Assembly (NCBI GenBank): GCA_023819025.1
Contig: JAMWDC010000038.1
Location: forward strand, 1-10,983
DNA from: Candidatus Omnitrophota bacterium
GTDB taxonomy: Bacteria; Omnitrophota; Omnitrophia; Omnitrophales; Aquincolibacteriaceae
Direction of reading: 5' to 3'
DNA: 10,983 nucleotides
Position 1 is the stretch's first letter, and the number at the start of each line of letters is the position of its first letter. This document shows, one piece after another, positions 5,988 through 10,983 of this stretch. The translations under genes and the position numbers were made by a program. The notes beneath the pieces were generated by a model that worked only from the letters and a program-made list of their open reading frames with translations, did no database searches and was not told where the DNA came from.

Positions 5988-7040
5988 TTACCGCTGGCTT
6001 TTTGTCGCAATTAGCATCCAAGCCTTGGGCCGGAACAAAATCCGAGGTGGAATCGTTAGCCAATACACCACATCATGAATGCAAGGATGGGACTGAATCC
6101 ATTGAGCAAGTCGTAATTTTAAACTTAAAGAACTTTTTTTCATTCTCTTCCGCGTCACATAATCATCGATAAAAGAAAAAAAATGGAGGCGAACATCTTC
6201 AAAACCTCCCCGCCGAGCGCCCTTTTTCCATTCGGAAAGGGTGTAAGCATTTTCATTAAAACCCTCCTGAATGGCATGTTGCAACGCCTTTCCTGATTTT
6301 GTTTCGAAAACTCCGAATGCACACTCATGGAGGGCTACCGCCCGGCCACCGGGACGGAGGAGCCGGTAAAATTCGGAAAAAAGTCTTTCGAGATTTTTGC
6401 AGTGATGAATGGCGGAATGGGAAAAAATCAAATCACAACATTCATTCTTAAAAGGGAGTTTGTTCATATCGGCCATCACACGTTCAAAATAGCTGCCGTC
6501 CTCTTCAATATAGAGATTGCTTGCCAACAAATAATTGGTAATATCCACAGCGATCACTTCGCAACCGCGTTGGGCAAACCGCCAAGATCCCCAACCGAAA
6601 CTGGCCCCCACCTCAAGCACTCTTTCTTTGCCCGTCAGCTGAAGAGATTCGAGCGTTTTAAAAAACCTCTCGGCATTCCCTGCCTGGTTGCTAAAACTCC
6701 CCCCGGATTTAAAAAAGCGGCTTCCATTACCGGCGGGCAGCGATAAAAAAAGACCCCGGAATCGATCGATGGTTTCCTGATTAATCAGGTACTTTTCACC
6801 CGATTCTGTCACCAGATACCCCAAGGATTCAGCATGTTCCTTTTCTAGACTGATTTCTTCCGGCAGGGCATCCCCTAGAACGTTCAAAATGCCGCTGGAA
6901 ATATCGCATATCCGATGACAACTCCTGCAACGTAATTTCCCTTCACGGACTTCTTCGTGATTTTCATGAAGGATTTCCAAATCCCAATCCGAAGCAGAGC
7001 ATTGAATACACCGAAGGATATCAAGAATCTTCTTTCTCAT
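5988..7040 (-). CDS. SAM-dependent methyltransferase with N-terminal zinc ribbon
   Basis: A class I (Rossmann) SAM methyltransferase of 350 aa. Residues ~1-57 form a Trm112/YbaR-like zinc-binding segment with C11-x2-C14 and C38-x2-C41 (plus C45). The catalytic domain starts near 138: motif I VLEVGASFGWG (141-151), the acidic residue binding the SAM ribose at D166 (VIAVDI), then ADMNKLPF (190-197), the DLIFSHSAIHHC strand and EFYRLLRPGG, all as in Methyltransf_11-type enzymes. The basic, aromatic C-terminus (LTIPPRILFRPKAWML) may associate with membrane. Such zinc-ribbon methyltransferases usually modify small molecules, lipids or glycans; the substrate cannot be deduced here. The start is ambiguous: the ATG at 7040 begins MRKKILDILRC, a normal family N-terminus, while a GTG at 7049 adds three residues; neither has a strong RBS. 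Gaps of 236 bp upstream and 185 bp downstream suggest it is transcribed on its own; I saw no clear promoter or terminator in either gap. Confidence 0.85.
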   Translation of the reverse strand: MRKKILDILRCIQCSASDWDLEILHENHEEVREGKLRCRSCHRICDISSGILNVLGDALPEEISLEKEHAESLGYLVTESGEKYLINQETIDRFRGLFLSLPAGNGSRFFKSGGSFSNQAGNAERFFKTLESLQLTGKERVLEVGASFGWGSWRFAQRGCEVIAVDITNYLLASNLYIEEDGSYFERVMADMNKLPFKNECCDLIFSHSAIHHCKNLERLFSEFYRLLRPGGRAVALHECAFGVFETKSGKALQHAIQEGFNENAYTLSEWKKGARRGGFEDVRLHFFSFIDDYVTRKRMKKSSLSLKLRLAQWIQSHPCIHDVVYWLTIPPRILFRPKAWMLIATKSQR

Positions 7041-7276
7041 CGGGGTCACTCTCGGTTATGTCGAACCAGAGAAAAATTGACGGCCATCGCAAACCGTAGG
7101 CCCAACGAACCGACGCCCTAAGTACCATCACTGAATAACGAGACGGCGATGCTTTGACGGCTTTGAACCCGATTCGTTAGGATGTTAGAGAATGTCCCTT
7201 TGGGAAAATATTGCGGTTGAGTATATTTTCATGTCACGCCGCTCTTGAATATCGACGGTTCAATGGCTTGGAGAAT

Positions 7277-8923
7277 TTAATCCTCGTGAATAATCCGCTC
7301 AATACCTTTCAGACTGACTTGGATTCGTACCGAAGGGCTTTGTTTGGCAGATCCAGGGCGGGTGGTGCGAATTAAAAGTTCTACAACGCCGTTTTCAGTA
7401 AGCCAGTTTTTAAGATCAATGGCCGGCTCTTGCGCCTTCAGGGTCGTTAGTTTTTTTATGCCTTCGCCATTCTTTTGAAAAACATCGGCATTGTAGACCG
7501 ACCCTTGCCCTGGCTGAAAACCGTATTCGATGGCGAGGTCGTTGAATGAGAGAATGTTGCCTTTAAGATCAAAGGCATCTAGCGGATTCGCTTGATCAAA
7601 CCAATATTTCGCAATCAGATGACGACGTTCCTTCAGGGCATCTACCAAATAGGCCGAATCTTTCGGATCGGTCAGTTTCCCGGCTCCGACCATGGCCTTG
7701 ATGTCTTCATCCGAGAAAGCCATGATAATTTTCGCAGCCCAAAATCCGTCGGCTCTCGTAAGATCTTTTAGCGGATGATGGGGAAGCTGGACCTTGAACC
7801 GGCCGGGATCAAAGTAGCGATTGTCAAAATAACCAACCGCGGGTGGTTGGGGCACCTTCTCACCCACTTCCCGCCAGCGTTTCTGCCACGGTTTTTCCCA
7901 CCACCCCAAGGTCAAGAAAGCCTTGATGGCCTCTCCGTAGTCCAACAAATATTCGTGGGTGGTCATGGGGGGCTTTCCGTCACTGGTCCCCGCACCAAGT
8001 GAGGTGTTGAAATCAATAAGATAATGCCGCAGGACCGAGTTCCCGTTTTCATCTACTTCTAACATATCCAACGTGTTGCTCTCGCGAATATCATAATTAC
8101 TGATCCAGGAAGAAAAAACCTGCAATGCCCGAATCTCCCGGCGATTCCGGTGATCCACGCGATCGTTGGGATCATTTTTCCGCCGGCCGTAAAAGCTAAA
8201 GCTTCCCTTGTTGACGCCATTCAAGATTTTACTGGCGCTAGCGCGGTACCGGCCCTCGGAATCCTGAGGAATAAAGAGTAGGTACTCTTCAAGCTTCTCT
8301 GGAGTCAGTTTCCTTCGAAAACCGGAATCATCAACAATCGTCGCGTTTTCGCCGATCACGAGCTTGGAGGCGTCAAACACGATAATGTCGTATTGAGGGA
8401 CATTGTAACCAATCGCGTGGTAAAAACGGCTTCCGATGACCTCGCTTGATGTGGCTTGCTCGATATAATCCACGGGGTCAAATTTCAATAAATATTTATC
8501 CCCTCGGCGATCCAAAACAAAAAAGCCGGGATGGACACCTTCAAATTTCCCGTCGACGATCGTCAAATTTGCCCCGAGATCCGGACCCGGTGTTTCACGG
8601 TGGCCGCTTTCGAGCTCGGCTAACGAAAGTTTCTTCCTGCCATGACGGTTCGTGAAAAAGGTCGAGTCGGGGACTTCGTCATAGCAGTTCACATTCTGCG
8701 CCCGAACTTTCTTCATGAAAAGGGCACGGCATAAATAATCCAGATTGAGATAATGGGTGAATTCATAATAAATGTTTTGATCAAAGATGTCTTTGTACAG
8801 ACCGCTTTGATTCTTTTTAAATTCCACAGTTTCTTCTGCCCAAGCCCCGAACGGCAGCACGGTCAAAAAGCACGTCACAAGAATCCAAAAAAGGCCATTA
8901 AAACGGCGCACCGGTCTTAACAT
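7277..8923 (-). CDS. Exported protein with atypical kinase-like fold, partner of an Omp85 barrel
   Basis: A 548-aa exported protein. Residues 1-29 are a Sec signal peptide: basic MLRPVRR, hydrophobic LFWILVTCFLTVLPF, and cleavage after AWA-29. The mature part shows the residue pattern of a protein-kinase-like fold. A beta-hairpin with K147 (KYLLKFD) is followed by E161 (SSEVIGSRFYHAIGYNVPQ), then a catalytic-loop-like NYDIRESN with D278 and N283 five apart, as in protein kinases, then a metal-binding-like D304 (HYLIDFNTSLG). This recalls HipA/CotH/Fam20-type atypical kinases. I know of similar uncharacterised proteins beside outer-membrane barrel genes, but have no name for the family. Residues ~500-545 look like a beta-rich C-terminal domain. 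The ATG at 8923 gives the cleanest signal peptide; ATGs at 8941 and 8947 would lengthen it. It overlaps the barrel gene by 26 bp, implying coupled expression. Substrate and activity are unknown, and periplasmic ATP is normally absent. Confidence 0.72.
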   Translation of the reverse strand: MLRPVRRFNGLFWILVTCFLTVLPFGAWAEETVEFKKNQSGLYKDIFDQNIYYEFTHYLNLDYLCRALFMKKVRAQNVNCYDEVPDSTFFTNRHGRKKLSLAELESGHRETPGPDLGANLTIVDGKFEGVHPGFFVLDRRGDKYLLKFDPVDYIEQATSSEVIGSRFYHAIGYNVPQYDIIVFDASKLVIGENATIVDDSGFRRKLTPEKLEEYLLFIPQDSEGRYRASASKILNGVNKGSFSFYGRRKNDPNDRVDHRNRREIRALQVFSSWISNYDIRESNTLDMLEVDENGNSVLRHYLIDFNTSLGAGTSDGKPPMTTHEYLLDYGEAIKAFLTLGWWEKPWQKRWREVGEKVPQPPAVGYFDNRYFDPGRFKVQLPHHPLKDLTRADGFWAAKIIMAFSDEDIKAMVGAGKLTDPKDSAYLVDALKERRHLIAKYWFDQANPLDAFDLKGNILSFNDLAIEYGFQPGQGSVYNADVFQKNGEGIKKLTTLKAQEPAIDLKNWLTENGVVELLIRTTRPGSAKQSPSVRIQVSLKGIERIIHED

Positions 8924-10226
8924 AAAGATTGGTTCCCTCATCCCCATGAGCAACTACAGCAGTTAATAAAACCACATTGGCCAAGCTTACACGAAAGCCC
9001 AAACCATACGATTCGCGGAAATCCTTGAACTGAAAATCGCTAAACTCTCCGAAGACCTGACCTTCATCCCAAAAAACGATACTGTCCAACTTAAAATCCC
9101 TGTATTCCCATATGGTATACCGGTATTCGAGATTCATGAGGGCCGAAGATTCGTCAAAGAACCGGTTGAAATCAAAACCCCGCAGGGTCCGACTCAAACG
9201 CGGATAGGCACCGTATCCGCCGAGTTTGGCCATCTGATGGAACGGCACATAGCGGTCCCCGATTTCATCATTGTGTTCACCATAAAGCCGGAAAGCCAGC
9301 ACGCGACGATCGGCCCCCAAACGTAGGAATCGGCTCATCTCGGCTTCGTATTTAAAATACCGAGCCTTGGAATTATCCACCCCTTCATAGTAACTCCACA
9401 CAAATTTTGCCAGACCACCTTTCGTGGAATTCTCACTCCGATTACGGGTATCGCGTTGAAGTTCCAGTTTCAAGTCAATCAGTTCATCGCCGGCAAGGCC
9501 CGAGATCGTTTGGGGGCGGAAAACCGTATCGATAATCCCGCGTCCGCCATCTTCTCCGTTGGTGATATTGACATTATGATAACCGAATTTTGCATCTGCC
9601 GACAACGAAGGCCCCCAATTGTACCCAAACAGTGTCTCCAGGTCCGTGCTCTCCATCCGATAGGAAGTTCCTTCGCCGGCACTCGTATCAGGACCAATCC
9701 CGTAAAAATGTTCTTCGGGACGATTGCTGTATTTAAAATTCCCGATCGTACGAAAACCGGTTTCGCCGATACGTTGCAAGCCTAATTCCGAACCGACTTC
9801 CATATTCACATCGTTAGTCCACTGATACCAACCCCGCGTGGTGAGATCCGGATAGTGTTCCCTGAGACGTGTCAAACGGACAAAGTCAACCTCCAAGCCA
9901 CCGCCTAAACCTCCCAAAGAGACAATGGTCCCACTCGGCTTAATGCCTTGCTCCTGGATCTTGTCATAAATCCATTCCACCTTTTTTTCGAGATAGTGCT
10001 TTTCGATATAAAGGAGGGTCTGGTCCACCGGCCATTTCACCAGTTCAAATGGATAAACCAGAAAATGCGAAGCGATCTTTTTTGCCGTCGACGATTCCGG
10101 ATTTTCTTCCAAGAGAGCTGCATAGCGGTCATAGGTGAGATCCTGAGCCCAAGCGACGACTCCCGCGCCGAGGCAAAAAATGATACTCCCGATTGCGACT
10201 TTCAGAAGTTTTAGATGAAAATTCAT
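8898..10226 (-). CDS. Omp85-superfamily outer-membrane beta-barrel without POTRA domains
   Basis: A 442-aa protein with a Sec signal peptide (MNFHLKLLKV basic start, IIFCLGAGVV core, cleavage at AWA-27/QD). About 75 residues follow with no POTRA repeat but with a helical segment (YPFELVKWPVDQTLLYIEKH) typical of BamA/TamA-like 'surface antigen' proteins. From ~100 to the end are alternating amphipathic strands. The Omp85 signature LRGF (348-351) falls in TLRGFDFNRFFDE, followed by the strand ALMNLEYRY, the WDEGQVF motif and YGLGFRV. The last residue is Phe (YVKTGAPF), the usual recognition signal for barrel insertion by BamA. Without POTRAs it is unlikely to be the assembly machine itself and more likely a transporter, pore or scaffold for the kinase-like protein encoded by the overlapping downstream gene. 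The start at 10226 is the only ATG that keeps the signal peptide, but its RBS is weak (AAGG two bases upstream). Confidence 0.82.
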   Translation of the reverse strand: MNFHLKLLKVAIGSIIFCLGAGVVAWAQDLTYDRYAALLEENPESSTAKKIASHFLVYPFELVKWPVDQTLLYIEKHYLEKKVEWIYDKIQEQGIKPSGTIVSLGGLGGGLEVDFVRLTRLREHYPDLTTRGWYQWTNDVNMEVGSELGLQRIGETGFRTIGNFKYSNRPEEHFYGIGPDTSAGEGTSYRMESTDLETLFGYNWGPSLSADAKFGYHNVNITNGEDGGRGIIDTVFRPQTISGLAGDELIDLKLELQRDTRNRSENSTKGGLAKFVWSYYEGVDNSKARYFKYEAEMSRFLRLGADRRVLAFRLYGEHNDEIGDRYVPFHQMAKLGGYGAYPRLSRTLRGFDFNRFFDESSALMNLEYRYTIWEYRDFKLDSIVFWDEGQVFGEFSDFQFKDFRESYGLGFRVSLANVVLLTAVVAHGDEGTNLYVKTGAPF

Positions 10227-10244
10227 AGCCTTAGTATTTGAGGT

Positions 10245-10276
10245 AAACGGTAGTTTGAAATTAATTTCGACCGTTT
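10245..10276. promoter_or_regulatory. Nested inverted repeat between lipoprotein and barrel genes
   Basis: AAACGGT (10245-10251) and ACCGTTT (10270-10276) flank a perfect 12-bp palindrome GAAATTAATTTC (10257-10268) in the 61-bp gap upstream of the barrel start. There is no T-run on either strand to make it a strong terminator. It could be an operator or an mRNA hairpin that sets relative expression of the two genes. Confidence 0.3.
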
Positions 10277-10287
10277 GAGTTATGAAC

Positions 10288-10962
10288 TTAACTACCGAGT
10301 TTTGCCGCCGGACCGGATACGGCTTTCTTCTCTTCTACCTTGAGGATCTCTTTGAACTGTTCGGCTTCCTCCGCGGCAGCTCTGGCCTTTTCGGCCAACC
10401 GTGCCTCCTCGGCTAATCGAGCCTCTTCGCCCTTCTTGGCTTCTTCCGCACGTCTAGCTTGCTCAGCCAACCGGGCCTCTTCCGCCTTCCTGAGCTTCGC
10501 CTGATATTCCCTCACACCCTGTTCAAGCAACTGCAATTCATTGTAAAACACCGTCCGCGTCGGATAAAATTCCGTCGAACTCACACGCATCTGATACGCC
10601 TGACCAGATCGTCTTGATCCCGAGGCAATCCGATCGATAAAATCCTCGGCCGTTCGAACCTCCCGTTTGGAGCGGTAATATTTCCACCGCAAATGCAAAA
10701 CGGCCCGCTGATTACTATACTCGGACTTGTTGCGAATGAAAGTATAGGATGATTTTTGTAAACGTTCAAGAAGATAACCGATGCGGGCCTGTTCGTAAGC
10801 TTCCGTCCCGGGGATTGCGGCCATTAGTTTTTGAAACGATCTCATTTGCTCAAAATCCGGCCGCGGACCGAAGAAGACAGAAGGAGGGACTACTTGCCTT
10901 GGAGATGAAACGCACCCTGTGAACACAACACCACCCACCAGAAACCATACACGCACTCGCAT
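10288..10962 (-). CDS. Envelope lipoprotein, DUF5329-like domain plus Ala/Glu/Arg-rich coiled coil
   Basis: A 224-aa protein beginning with a lipoprotein signal (MRVRVWFLVGGVVFTGC) and a lipid-modifiable Cys at 17. The -3 residue is Phe, a little unusual for a lipobox. Val-Ser at +2/+3 gives no Asp retention signal, so outer-membrane sorting is likely. Residues ~40-128 carry a pattern I recognise as DUF5329: two initial helices, FIRNKSEYSNQRAVLHLRWK, then TAEDFIDRIASGSRRSG and QAYQMR. Residues ~145-210 are a long charged helix with EARLAE-type repeats, probably a coiled coil that spans periplasm or mediates oligomerisation. The ATG at 10962 has no RBS in the 21 bases available upstream; a TAATAT -10-like hexamer nearby would give an almost leaderless transcript. 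It precedes the barrel gene by 61 bp in the same orientation, so the two may form one envelope operon. Function unknown. Confidence 0.75.
   Translation of the reverse strand: MRVRVWFLVGGVVFTGCVSSPRQVVPPSVFFGPRPDFEQMRSFQKLMAAIPGTEAYEQARIGYLLERLQKSSYTFIRNKSEYSNQRAVLHLRWKYYRSKREVRTAEDFIDRIASGSRRSGQAYQMRVSSTEFYPTRTVFYNELQLLEQGVREYQAKLRKAEEARLAEQARRAEEAKKGEEARLAEEARLAEKARAAAEEAEQFKEILKVEEKKAVSGPAAKLGS
10357..10488 (-). repeat. Degenerate in-gene repeat encoding EARLAE-like coiled-coil units
   Basis: Residues 159-202 of the lipoprotein are built from variations on E-A-R-L-A-E (EARLAE occurs at 162-167, 180-185 and, as EARLAEK, at 186-192, with diverged copies RRAEEA and ARAAAE). The DNA copies share gcctcttcngc-type stretches but have diverged. 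Copy number may vary between strains, as in TolA-like tails. Confidence 0.5.
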
Positions 10963-10971
10963 TTGATTTGA

Positions 10972-10977
10972 ATATTA
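10972..10977 (-). promoter_or_regulatory. -10-like hexamer just upstream of the lipoprotein start
   Basis: TAATAT on the minus strand, preceded by TG (TGTAATAT), ends 9 bases before the ATG at 10962. If it is used, transcription would begin within a few bases of the start codon, consistent with the missing RBS. The -35 region falls outside the window, so this cannot be assessed further. Confidence 0.22.
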
Positions 10978-10983
10978 CAAAAC

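Noticed and set aside
7159..7170. T-arm-like GGGTTCAAAGCC on the minus strand, hinting at a tRNA
   Set aside because: The flanking bases do not form the five-pair T stem, and no anticodon arm, D arm or acceptor stem can be fitted around it.
7205..7229. 7-bp AT-only inverted repeat (AAAATAT/ATATTTT) downstream of the kinase-like gene
   Set aside because: The stem has no G-C pair and no T-run follows, so it does not qualify as a terminator; AT-rich symmetry of this size is expected by chance.

Overview
The window looks like a chromosomal piece of an uncultivated-type Gram-negative bacterium. A two-membrane cell envelope is shown by an Omp85-type outer-membrane barrel, an exported partner with a Sec signal peptide, and a lipoprotein. 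Base composition is close to 50% GC over most of the window. The CarB sequence and the barrel/kinase-like gene pair have the flavour of deltaproteobacterial, Omnitrophota or PVC-type lineages, but I cannot place the organism from sequence alone. All convincing genes lie on the minus strand, so transcription runs from position 10983 towards 1. No tRNA, rRNA, IS element or CRISPR array is visible.

In transcription order, the first block (10962-7277) is an envelope module. It holds a lipoprotein with a DUF5329-like domain and an Ala/Glu/Arg-rich coiled-coil tail, then a 442-aa POTRA-less Omp85 barrel, then a signal-peptide protein whose stop/start overlaps the barrel gene. That last protein carries a recognisable kinase-like residue set (Lys, Glu, D-x4-N, DFN). 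This trio is the most interesting part of the window. The second block (7040-5194) has a SAM methyltransferase with an N-terminal zinc ribbon, a small two-TM membrane protein with a strong RBS and a long palindrome upstream, and a 68-aa Xre-type HTH protein. The third block (4941-1547) is a two-gene beta-oxidation operon in the E. coli fadI-fadJ order: a thiolase and a fused hydratase/3-hydroxyacyl-CoA dehydrogenase joined by an ATGA overlap. Both enzymes have complete catalytic residues, which indicates fatty-acid degradation capacity.

The last gene is carB, the large subunit of carbamoyl-phosphate synthetase, with its own candidate promoter. It stops being CarB at residue 399 of an expected ~1070. 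From about base 268 to the window edge the sequence is AT-richer and encodes the C-terminal part of an unrelated multi-pass membrane protein in another frame. This abrupt junction is either a real rearrangement or an assembly/cloning chimera, and should be checked before anything near it is interpreted.
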